DNA of 8,669 bases. It comes from Candidatus Bathyarchaeota archaeon. Its GTDB lineage: Archaea > Thermoproteota > Bathyarchaeia > Bathyarchaeales > Bathycorpusculaceae. Both the position numbers and the translations under genes were made by a program. Below, in pieces: positions 1 to 6,709 of this stretch. The DNA lies in the NCBI GenBank assembly GCA_018396935.1, contig JAGTRA010000031.1, positions 1,311 to 9,979 of the forward strand, in the 5' to 3' direction. Numbering within the stretch: the stretch's first letter is position 1; every line of letters starts with the position of its first letter. A model generated the notes under the pieces. It worked only from the letters and a program-made list of their open reading frames with translations. It was not told the origin of the DNA and made no database searches.

Positions 1-194
1 AAATAGGCGACGCAGAATTCACATTTAAAGTAGCAGGAGACGACTTTGTCCTTCAATCAGGATGGACTATGCTTGTTTATGTTGTCAAGCCAGCAAACAT
101 TATGATTTACGACCTAGGTACGCCAGTCCGTATAACAGTAGCTACAGCTCAGGGGGTTTACTGCATAGAAACAAATGTTAAAGCAGCATCGTGA
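1..194 (+). CDS. C-terminal fragment of a secreted or pilin-like protein (5' end outside window)
   Basis: An open frame enters from the left edge (first whole codon at 3) and stops at TGA 192-194, giving 63 visible residues. The sequence alternates short hydrophobic stretches with Gly, Asp and Thr (for example FKVAGDDFVL and DLGTPVRITV). That pattern fits beta strands of an extracytoplasmic domain and resembles C-termini of archaeal type IV pilin or archaellin-like proteins. It has no charged helical tail and no membrane helix in the visible part. The N-terminus, where a class III signal peptide would prove the assignment, lies outside the window. It is convergent with the radical SAM gene at 246-1553. 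The coding call is fairly safe because the frame is clean and protein-like; the product name is only a guess and it could be any secreted beta-rich protein. Confidence 0.55.
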   Translation, partial: IGDAEFTFKVAGDDFVLQSGWTMLVYVVKPANIMIYDLGTPVRITVATAQGVYCIETNVKAAS

Positions 195-203
195 TATTTA
201 TTG

Positions 204-232
204 CAAAAATTCGCAGAATCCCCCGATTTTTG
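204..232. terminator. Bulged hairpin between convergent genes, candidate bidirectional terminator
   Basis: CAAAAATTCG at 204-213 pairs with CGATTTTTG at 224-232, giving nine base pairs with one bulged T (211) and a ten-base loop. Each 3' arm ends in a run of five T residues when read on its own strand. The site lies in the 51 bases between the TGA at 194 and the TAA of the minus-strand gene at 246-248, which is where a shared terminator would be expected. Archaeal termination depends mainly on T-runs, so the hairpin itself may be incidental. Confidence 0.35.
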
Positions 233-245
233 TTAATGTAGGATT

Positions 246-1553
246 TTATACTTTTACTCTGGCATTTGCAAACTCCCAAGCAATGTTTATCCGCCAAATG
301 TCACCGAGCTTTGTTAGTCGAATCTCCTTATCCGTGACCTCTATGAGGCCTTTAGCTTTTAGCCGTTTAATTTCCTCAGGAAAAACTTCTTCAGGAGTTT
401 TACCAAATTTCTCCTTAAATTCCTCTTTATCAATTGGGAGGCGGATGTAGAGGCGTTCCATAACTTTTTTCATCATATCCTCAACTGTTGACTTATGAAT
501 CTTACCTATTGGAAAAATACCATCTCCAACACGTCTAATATATTCATATGGGTTGTCAACATTTTGATAGGAGTAACGATCAAGGTAACCCATAAAACAC
601 CCTGCTCCAGTGGTTAAGATACCTGCCCATGGCCAGCCGTTAACACATGATTCTTCAACATGTTCTCTCACCCTTGTAAATCGATCATGCCCTACCGGAA
701 CATAGCCAGCATTTGTAAATAACTCTAATGCTTCTATATACATCAGTGCTTCAGTTTTCCAGTCAGCAGGAGGCGGTACTTCTCCACGTTTAATTTGCAT
801 ATCTAATATAGTGCCTGGGTAAACTTCGAGAGGATAACAGTCTACGCCTTCAAGGTTTAACTCTATAGCCTTTTTAACGTCGGACCTCCACATATCAATT
901 GTTTGGCCTGGCAGGTTGTATATCAAGTCTATACAAACGTATAAGCCAAGTTCTCTAGCTCGCTTTATAATCTCCTCAGCATGCTCACCACTATCTTGAA
1001 TAGCCAGCTTACGCCGTAGCTCATTATTAAATGTCTGCACACCTACATCCAGTTGGAAAACGCCATATTCAGCAAGTTTCCTTAGTTTATACTCATCTAA
1101 ATTATGTGTCTATGCGGGGACTTGTATCATAGAATCATCACTTATATTGAAATTTCTCTTACAAAACTCAATTATGTCTATCATTTGCTCCGCTGATAGA
1201 ACAGAAGGAGTACCGCCACCCAAAACTATTTCATCAAACTCGCTTGTTTTAACATAACGAGTCTCAGAATACATCTTAAGCTCCCTTTTTAAGGCTTCAA
1301 GATACGGCTCAACAAGCTCTGGGCGGAAGATACTTGATGGATAATAACAGAAAGTGCATCTGGAGTCACAGAAGGTGACCCAAGGCTGTAACTCCATCAC
1401 CTTCCCGCTCTTATTTTCAGTATTCTCAAGAAAATTAGTATATTCTTTAAGAAGCTCAGGCGTCACATCTATATGCTCTCTATATGTATATGGTGGCCAC
1501 TGCTTTCTGAATTCATAAGCTCTTAGAATTTCATGCTTTTGCGCATCATCCAA
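246..1553 (-). CDS. HemN/HemW-like radical SAM protein interrupted by one in-frame TAG codon
   Basis: Read as one frame this is a 435-codon radical SAM protein of the oxygen-independent coproporphyrinogen III oxidase / HemW superfamily. Residues 62-69 carry the Fe-S cluster motif CxxxCxxC (C62, C66, C69). Residues 112-116 are the GGGTP motif. GVQTFNNELRR just after the interruption matches the family's GVQSF region, and a HemN-type C-terminal domain follows to TAA 246-248. Codon 148 (1110-1112) is TAG. The frame is open on both sides and the family motifs continue in the same frame, so there is no shift. The start is a TTG at 1553 with GAGGGA 8 bases upstream; no ATG exists between it and the upstream in-frame stop. 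Length fits the family. Readings: pyrrolysine read-through, a recent nonsense mutation, or sequence error. Substrate is unknown: HemW-type proteins are heme chaperones, while others act on porphyrinogens. Confidence 0.8.
1110..1112 (-). other. In-frame TAG codon, possible pyrrolysine site or nonsense mutation
   Basis: The minus strand reads GTC CCC GCA TAG ACA CAT AAT at this point. Upstream are 147 clean codons with the radical SAM cluster motif. Downstream are 287 clean codons in the same frame carrying the rest of the family. The codon falls near the loop that in HemN/HemW relatives reads roughly E-x-N-P-G-T, on the barrel strand that contacts SAM (alignment from memory). No convincing stem-loop was found just downstream, but archaeal pyrrolysine insertion does not generally require one. 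TAG is one base from Ser TCG, Gln CAG, Lys AAG, Glu GAG, Tyr, Trp and Leu codons, so a simple point mutation is equally easy. Confidence 0.5.
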
Positions 1554-1557
1554 GTGG

Positions 1558-1594
1558 CTTCCCTCAGATTCTAACCTACAATAGGCTTATAAAA
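1558..1594 (-). promoter_or_regulatory. TATA-like box and ribosome site for the radical SAM gene
   Basis: On the minus strand TTTTATAAG at 1594-1586, within a longer T/A stretch, resembles an archaeal TATA box. About 25 bases further on comes GAGGGAAG at 1565-1558, a good Shine-Dalgarno match placed about 8 bases before the TTG start at 1553. Together they support the TTG start and suggest the radical SAM gene is transcribed on its own rather than only by read-through from the upstream membrane protein genes. Confidence 0.4.
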
Positions 1595-1595
1595 T

Positions 1596-1631
1596 TTAAA
1601 CCTTCTCACGAGAGAGCTAATTAATCTCGTG
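1596..1631 (-). terminator. Hairpin enclosing the TAG stop, followed by T-rich tract and back-up TAA
   Basis: CACGAGA and TCTCGTG form a perfect 7-base inverted repeat (1631-1625 and 1613-1607) around an 11-base loop. The loop contains the TAG stop (1617-1619) of the upstream membrane protein gene. Downstream on the minus strand comes GTTTTAAATTTT, a T-rich run of the kind that ends archaeal transcripts. An in-frame TAA lies at 1596-1598, six sense codons after the TAG. It may be a terminator for the two-gene membrane operon; a recoding element is a weaker alternative. Confidence 0.35.
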
Positions 1632-3920
1632 TACAACCTTACATACTGTGCAATTTTTATTTAAATAAATTAAGCTTAGTCTTCTAGTGTTTAAAAGCTC
1701 AGACCTAAAATTATCACGGTTGAAAACTAAAAAATGAATGTTCCGTTCTTTAGTAAATGTCGTATAATCTCTGCAACTAACAGTAAAACTTCCCCTCCAA
1801 TCAAATATTTCCTGGAATTCATCAAGCCTTAACTTTGGGATGCTTTCCTCAGATAGATTAATGGTTAAATATGTAAAGGTTACCGGGCATGTTACGTTTT
1901 CATACTCATAAAATAGTCTTAACGCATCAATCTGCCTGGAGTCTAAGGCTCCAATATTCCCATAGTTCGGGACGTCTAAAAACTTGATAGCAAACAATAC
2001 CTTGTTTTTTGGGTCATATACGGCGATATTTCTGTTAGGCATAGTCTTAGTGTCAAAGCCTGTTAATACCCAGCGGTAGTTATCCCCATGGGATGTTGGC
2101 CAATTCCAAGGGTTACCCCATTCAAAGACCCCTGGGACATATGTTAAATTGAATGATAAGTTGAGGTCAAATTGAATGCTCAAGTGAATGAGCAAGTGGT
2201 CAATGTCATGAGTTAGGGGTATAAATGTCCAGTTGACCTTAGTCCAGAGTACGCTATCAGACATTTCAACAACCTCATTTATAATGAATCTACCTTCTGA
2301 GAGATATTGAATACATAATGAGGGACGGCTACCTTTTTGGATCCATAAAATCCTACGAGGTAATTCTGCAAGTTTAACGGTAAACTGTGAGCCATTTACA
2401 GTACATGATACTATATTTTCTTCACTATAGAGGAATGAAGCTCTTCTCCAAATACCTTGTATCAAAACATTATATTGATCAAGTTCATAAGGCAATGGAG
2501 CCTCAAAAACTCTAAACAATGTAACGGGGTTTTCCATTTCATAAGCTAAATTTAAAACACATTCAGCAATTTCATCCCGCCCAATTGTTGGATCGACCTC
2601 CATAATTGTGGATTTACCTGAAACTAAACCAAAAAAGAGACCCGGCTTTTCAGTTACAATTACAGTGCCATTTTCAGGGTATGCCGAACGAAGCCATAAA
2701 GCTGCGTCATAAAATGGTGGAGAAATGTATGAATAGTAGTGACTTGTTGCTTCTGAAATTTTGTCAGTGAGAATTGGCGATCTCGATACATAAAGGGAGA
2801 CAATAATTACAATAGTTAAGAGAGCTGAAGAAAGCTTTACCAGCCATTTCACCCGACTGATTTGTGAGATATCAAAAAATACGAATTTTAAAGCTAAATA
2901 TATGGTACTAGCAGCAAAAACAACCATAGGAATTAATGCATAGTATATAAATCGATCATAGGGCACTAGAATGCCGAAAAAATATGATTGTGATAAAGCT
3001 AAAGGTATGGCGAAAGAGAGGATCAAGAGGGTATAAAAGTTAAGAGCGCGCTTCTTGCGACATTCAATGAAAGATAAGGTTGCCCCAATAAATGCTAAGA
3101 ATAGGATGGAGCCGAAATTTAACATGTACCTTTCAAAACCTACTTGGCGTATTAGATTAAGATATTGTCTTTGGCTAAAGAAGACATGCGTAACTATAAT
3201 GTCTAGATTGGGAATAATCACAGGTAAATACCATATGGAGAAAGCTATTAAAGTGCCCAAGACAGCTATAATCAACAACCGAACAGAGAAAGATCTCCTA
3301 AAAGAAAATAATGCGATAATGGTATACGCTGCTAAAATAATGCCTATGGTGAATGTTGTAAATTGATGCGTTAACACTATTGAAACTGCTGCAAGAAAAA
3401 TTACTACTTTATGGGCGGTGCTTTCTGTCTCAAAAGGTAAATACAGTACAAGTACACATGCAAAAAGCAAACTCAGTAGGCTAGAATACCCACCCCAGAA
3501 ATTGATTTCATAAAACGGAAAACATAATAAAAGCAAAGCTGACGCAATTACCCCGCACTCAACCCTAAAAAGTTTTGAACCAATTAGATAAATTGACAAA
3601 ACAAGCAAGCAATCAATAGTTGCCGTTAGAATTTTGGTGAGGACCACGATTTCCTCAAAGCCGAGAGAACCTGTGAAAACCATTAGTCCAGCAAGAATTA
3701 ACCGATACAAAGGAGGGTACCATGTAATTTCTGATGCTGCAATTACACCTTTTTCAAGCATCTCCTTAGCTTTGGATATATGAACAGCAGGGTCATTTCC
3801 CAAAATTTTCCCATTAGAAGACAAAAGCGTATAGAAGATTAAAAACACTAAGATAGAGTATAGCACCATAAACAACTCATGATGGTGTTTTCTCACCAAA
3901 TCTTTCACGTTCACTTTCAT
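1617..3920 (-). CDS. GT-C/STT3-like multi-membrane protein with sequon-rich extracytoplasmic domain, downstream paralogue
   Basis: A 767-residue membrane protein, probably a glycosyltransferase of the GT-C fold related to STT3/AglB or PMT-like enzymes. About residues 1-380 hold roughly ten hydrophobic helices. Between helices 1 and 2 is NDPAVH (D43, H47), like the acidic DPxxH motif in the first outer loop of STT3 proteins. WGGY (142-145), THQFT (184-188) and YDRFIYY (321-327) follow and recur in the neighbour at 3921-6185. The last ~390 residues look extracytoplasmic and contain eight N-x-S/T sequons plus several cysteines. The region matching the WWDYG motif of oligosaccharyltransferases reads EKPGLFFGLVSGKST, so the catalytic-type residues are lost; it may be a non-catalytic partner. 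The ATG at 3920 directly follows the neighbour's TGA, implying translational coupling. It ends in TAG; if TAG were sense, seven residues would be added before TAA at 1596-1598. Substrate unknown. Confidence 0.8.
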   Translation of the reverse strand: MKVNVKDLVRKHHHELFMVLYSILVFLIFYTLLSSNGKILGNDPAVHISKAKEMLEKGVIAASEITWYPPLYRLILAGLMVFTGSLGFEEIVVLTKILTATIDCLLVLSIYLIGSKLFRVECGVIASALLLLCFPFYEINFWGGYSSLLSLLFACVLVLYLPFETESTAHKVVIFLAAVSIVLTHQFTTFTIGIILAAYTIIALFSFRRSFSVRLLIIAVLGTLIAFSIWYLPVIIPNLDIIVTHVFFSQRQYLNLIRQVGFERYMLNFGSILFLAFIGATLSFIECRKKRALNFYTLLILSFAIPLALSQSYFFGILVPYDRFIYYALIPMVVFAASTIYLALKFVFFDISQISRVKWLVKLSSALLTIVIIVSLYVSRSPILTDKISEATSHYYSYISPPFYDAALWLRSAYPENGTVIVTEKPGLFFGLVSGKSTIMEVDPTIGRDEIAECVLNLAYEMENPVTLFRVFEAPLPYELDQYNVLIQGIWRRASFLYSEENIVSCTVNGSQFTVKLAELPRRILWIQKGSRPSLCIQYLSEGRFIINEVVEMSDSVLWTKVNWTFIPLTHDIDHLLIHLSIQFDLNLSFNLTYVPGVFEWGNPWNWPTSHGDNYRWVLTGFDTKTMPNRNIAVYDPKNKVLFAIKFLDVPNYGNIGALDSRQIDALRLFYEYENVTCPVTFTYLTINLSEESIPKLRLDEFQEIFDWRGSFTVSCRDYTTFTKERNIHFLVFNRDNFRSELLNTRRLSLIYLNKNCTVCKVVHEIN

Positions 3921-6185
3921 TCAGGCGCCCATCCCGCTAACCTTGAAGATCGCAATATTATCATTAATAAATACAAGTTTAAAGAGGGGATCATTTAGAA
4001 ATCTCTTAACTGGGTAATCCTTACGTTTAAAAGCTATGAAACTTATATTCCATTCTCTTATTACATCTCGGTAATCAAAGACGTTTATGGGAGGACTCAA
4101 GTTTAATCCTTTGTTGAATGGTGAAAACGTCATGTTCAAAAATAATTTCTGAACGTATCTTAAATCTGTACTCTCAGTTTTAAAGCCTCCAACAGCAACC
4201 GCAACATCAACACTTTGCAATCCACCTACATCATATAGCAGTTCAAAGCATTTAGGACTTTCACTTGTTAACACTCTAACTCTTGGGAATTTATTAAGGG
4301 GGATTATTTGCCCACATAAATAATCCCACCTATTTAAAAAGCCAAAACTTTCCCCACAAGAAATCAATTCACCATCTCCGTGAATTATTAAGCGTAAGTA
4401 TTCGACTTTAACTGAGCAATCAACCACCGCAAAAGAAAAATTAAGCATCGCAAAATTTGATCCCTTAAAAACGTTGACACTCCTCTTAAAGACTAAATGT
4501 TTATTCTCCCTTGTAATGATGATACATGTCATGTTTTCATTACGCTTTAATTCAACACTTTTAACATGTAATTGAGAAGCGTCAACTATGAACTGCCCCT
4601 CTCCACATTGGTAAAATACCGTAACTTCACTATCATTAAGGAATAATACTGGAATTGAAGATGGTGCCCATTCAGGTTTAACCATTAAAATTGGGTTATA
4701 GCGCTCAACATAACCATCCTCCCAAATTTCAATTAAACCATTTTTTATTATGAAGTTTGTTTCCAGAATACTCTTTGCTACAGTTGCCGCTTGAAACTCA
4801 TGAGGCACTATTAGAAATTGAGGTTCTGTCGCGCTAAGAGTTCTCCTCTGTCCAAAACCTGAGATCCACCATCCATAATCATGTTGAGACACGAAAACAG
4901 CCTCTTTAGGCGTGTTTAGTAGTATCCAGTTTATTGCATCAAAATCGCTCGTTGAAACTACATCATAAAACTTTGCGACATCAAATTCTGTGTTAGCAAC
5001 CGCAAAGAAAGGAAATACATTAAAGATTGAGAGGACAAGAATAATTATCGTAAAAGCACTGTGAACAATTGCAGCATCAAAATTAATTTTCAATAACTCA
5101 AAAACTTTAGCGATTTTCGATGCAAAAAAGCTGAAACTGTGATCTATAAGTAGAGCTAAGAAAGTTATAACTGGAAAAACTAGGAAATATAAAAGGCGAT
5201 AATAATCAGTATATAAGCCTATCATAAAAGATTGGGTTGAAAAAGCTGGAATCAGTATCCAACTGCTAATTAAAAGGCTAACTCTATCAAGAAGGTGTCC
5301 CTTGTATTTTTTAGAAAATATAAAGATGGAAAATGCTGGAATTAAGGCCAGCGAGATTATTTCTAAAGGTATTATGCGAGTGAGTAAAACCGCACTTTTA
5401 TGTTCATCTATACCGCCTGTAAACATACCTCTTTTTATATTATCCAAGTATGCAGGTACAGCCTTAATTAAAAAGGGAGATGCTACAGCAAATCCAAGAA
5501 TAAACGCTAAAAGAAAAACCCATGGAGGGTTCTCCAGCTTTTGTCTATTATGCCTGGCTAAAATTAAAAAGTCGATAAGTAGAAATGGTAGATAAATCGC
5601 CATAAACATTAGGGCACTTAATGAATGAGTGAAAATTAGTGCTCCTATAAGGAGGGGCATTACAATCAATAAAGTGTTTTTAGGAGAATCCTTCCTTATG
5701 TAGAGGTAGAAAATGGATGGAATAATTGCCAAGGCTATAACATTAGGGTAACCTCCCCAAAGCAGCATATCCAAATCATGTTTAGAAATAGCGGCTAGAA
5801 ATGCGGCTATTAAAGGTGCAGTAAACAGAGGCCAAGCTTCTTTAGTAAATAAGTAAGCACAAAGAACAATAATAGATGAAAATAAAACAGCAACAGCTGC
5901 CTGCGCAATATAATCCGGAATACCAGTTATCTTGATTATTGCTATAGTAAAGAAGTGAAACCCTGGATGAGTCAGTGAAGCGCCACCACCCATATGGTAA
6001 AGGTTTCTAGTAAACTCTCCGTTAGTAGCTAGAATAGAGTTTATGATGCTATTATGTAGTCCGAGATCTGGCCCTGGCGGATATGGATCAACAGCCACTA
6101 GCATGAATCTATGAAGAATTGCAAAAATAAAAATTGTTAATACGGCTACAGTCTCGCTTGATACTTTCACTTTTTTTATTGTCAT
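3921..6185 (-). CDS. GT-C/STT3-like multi-membrane protein with partial WWDYG-type motif, upstream paralogue
   Basis: A 754-residue membrane protein and the first gene of a two-gene unit. About ten to eleven hydrophobic helices fill residues 11-395. Outer-loop residues GPDLGLH (D40, H44), WGGYPN (143-148), THSLS (186-190) and TDYYRLLY (326-333) parallel its neighbour and are the kind of loop motifs found in GT-C lipid-linked sugar transferases. At 434-449 it reads SQHDYGWWISGFGQRR, which lines up with the oligosaccharyltransferase signature WWDYGxWI followed by RxT: DYG is kept, and the WW before it has become QH. The C-terminal half (from about 400) appears extracytoplasmic, with six sequons and at least six cysteines. 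It ends in a segment (EWNISFIAFKRKDYPVKRF) common at the end of such archaeal proteins. The ATG at 6185 has AGGTG (6198-6194) 8 bases upstream. Likely role: transfer of a lipid-linked sugar or glycan at the outer face. The exact acceptor cannot be told. Confidence 0.8.
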   Translation of the reverse strand: MTIKKVKVSSETVAVLTIFIFAILHRFMLVAVDPYPPGPDLGLHNSIINSILATNGEFTRNLYHMGGGASLTHPGFHFFTIAIIKITGIPDYIAQAAVAVLFSSIIVLCAYLFTKEAWPLFTAPLIAAFLAAISKHDLDMLLWGGYPNVIALAIIPSIFYLYIRKDSPKNTLLIVMPLLIGALIFTHSLSALMFMAIYLPFLLIDFLILARHNRQKLENPPWVFLLAFILGFAVASPFLIKAVPAYLDNIKRGMFTGGIDEHKSAVLLTRIIPLEIISLALIPAFSIFIFSKKYKGHLLDRVSLLISSWILIPAFSTQSFMIGLYTDYYRLLYFLVFPVITFLALLIDHSFSFFASKIAKVFELLKINFDAAIVHSAFTIIILVLSIFNVFPFFAVANTEFDVAKFYDVVSTSDFDAINWILLNTPKEAVFVSQHDYGWWISGFGQRRTLSATEPQFLIVPHEFQAATVAKSILETNFIIKNGLIEIWEDGYVERYNPILMVKPEWAPSSIPVLFLNDSEVTVFYQCGEGQFIVDASQLHVKSVELKRNENMTCIIITRENKHLVFKRSVNVFKGSNFAMLNFSFAVVDCSVKVEYLRLIIHGDGELISCGESFGFLNRWDYLCGQIIPLNKFPRVRVLTSESPKCFELLYDVGGLQSVDVAVAVGGFKTESTDLRYVQKLFLNMTFSPFNKGLNLSPPINVFDYRDVIREWNISFIAFKRKDYPVKRFLNDPLFKLVFINDNIAIFKVSGMGA

Positions 6186-6193
6186 GGGATTGA

Positions 6194-6254
6194 CACCTAT
6201 CTTTTGAGGTAAAACTTAAATTTTACTATGATCAATAGAGCACGCTGAAGGGGT
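6194..6254. promoter_or_regulatory. Divergent promoter region with a shared TATA-like element and two ribosome sites
   Basis: Only 75 bases separate the divergent ATG codons at 6185 (minus) and 6261 (plus). In the middle AAACTTAAATTTT (6212-6224) is a near-palindrome that reads as a TATA-like element in both directions. For the plus gene it lies about 40 bases before the ATG, leaving room for a short leader with GAAGGGGT (6247-6254) 6 bases before the start. For the minus gene AGGTG (6198-6194) sits 8 bases before the ATG. The region is too short for a cobalamin riboswitch. Confidence 0.4.
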
Positions 6255-6260
6255 ATATGA

Positions 6261-6698
6261 ATGTCATGGTTAAAAGCTATGATGGAAAAGGAGCCGCCAG
6301 AGCCTGAAAGCCCCATCGGAACCGTCGTTATAGGCACATTGGAACCTGACATGCATGAAACTCCAAAGGAAATGGTTAGAAAGGCTTTGAAGAAAGCTGG
6401 CTTTAAAACTATTGACCTTGGAAAATCCGTTTCTGCTGAAAACTTTGTTTCAAAAGTTAAAGAAGTAAACGCGGACATTTTAGCAGTTTCTATTAATACA
6501 AAACCAGCAAAGGACAATATTCCAAAGCTTAAACAAGCTTTTGAAAGCGCCGGGTTAAAGGGCAAAGTAATACTTATGATAGGTGGAGCCGCCGTAACTA
6601 AAGAGGACGCAGAAGCTATAGGCGCTTTATATGGGAAAAATAAGGATGAAGCTGTTGTAATAGCTAAAAAGGCTATAGAAGAGCGAAAAACAAAGTAA
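6261..6698 (+). CDS. Short stand-alone corrinoid (B12-binding) protein, partner of MtrH-family methyltransferase
   Basis: A 145-residue cytosolic protein that is almost entirely a cobalamin-binding Rossmann-like domain. The B12 signature DxHxxG-x41-SxL-x28-GG is present with exact spacing but two substitutions: D30-M-H32-E-T-P35 (Pro for Gly), S77-I-N79 (Asn for Leu) and G108-G109. H32 would be the lower axial cobalt ligand. Usual methyltransferase corrinoid proteins (MtaC, MtmC, MttC type) are about 210-260 residues with an N-terminal helical cap that shields the cofactor. Here only about 18 residues, rich in Pro and Glu, precede the domain, so the cap is missing. It is followed after 11 bases by an MtrH-family gene, so the pair probably shuttles a methyl group between the corrinoid and a tetrahydropterin. 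GAAGGGGT supports the ATG. A mutase-type B12 domain is the main alternative, but the neighbour argues against it. Confidence 0.85.
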   Translation: MSWLKAMMEKEPPEPESPIGTVVIGTLEPDMHETPKEMVRKALKKAGFKTIDLGKSVSAENFVSKVKEVNADILAVSINTKPAKDNIPKLKQAFESAGLKGKVILMIGGAAVTKEDAEAIGALYGKNKDEAVVIAKKAIEERKTK

Positions 6699-6709
6699 GG
6701 TTGAGGAGT
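6699..6709 (+). promoter_or_regulatory. Ribosome-binding sequence favouring the ATG at 6710
   Basis: GGTTGAGGAGT lies between the TAA of the corrinoid gene (6696-6698) and ATG 6710. Its GGTTGA/GAGG core resembles the archaeal GGTGA/GAGG site, about 3-5 bases before the ATG. A TTG at 6701 is in frame three codons earlier, but it falls inside this ribosome site and would add only Met-Arg-Ser to the MFKF start typical of MtrH proteins. Confidence 0.5.

Noticed and set aside
175..450. Plus-strand open frame starting inside the pilin-like fragment and running into the radical SAM gene
   Set aside because: It crosses the convergent stops and is antisense to the conserved C-terminal domain of the radical SAM protein.
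246..1040. Treating the C-terminal part of the radical SAM gene as a separate gene starting at 1040
   Set aside because: The frame is open and family-like right up to the TAG at 1110-1112, and the proposed start codon lies inside the GVQTF motif, so this is not an independent gene start.
3055..3366. Plus-strand open frame inside the 767-residue membrane protein gene
   Set aside because: Antisense to clear membrane helices of the minus-strand gene; composition is a typical shadow (many Lys, Met and Asn) with no start signals.
5302..5595. Plus-strand open frame inside the 754-residue membrane protein gene
   Set aside because: Antisense shadow of membrane-helix coding sequence, with no ribosome site or recognisable motif.
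6186..6260. Cobalamin riboswitch upstream of the corrinoid gene
   Set aside because: Only 75 bases are available, much of it needed for the two promoters and ribosome sites, and no B12-box-like sequence was seen.
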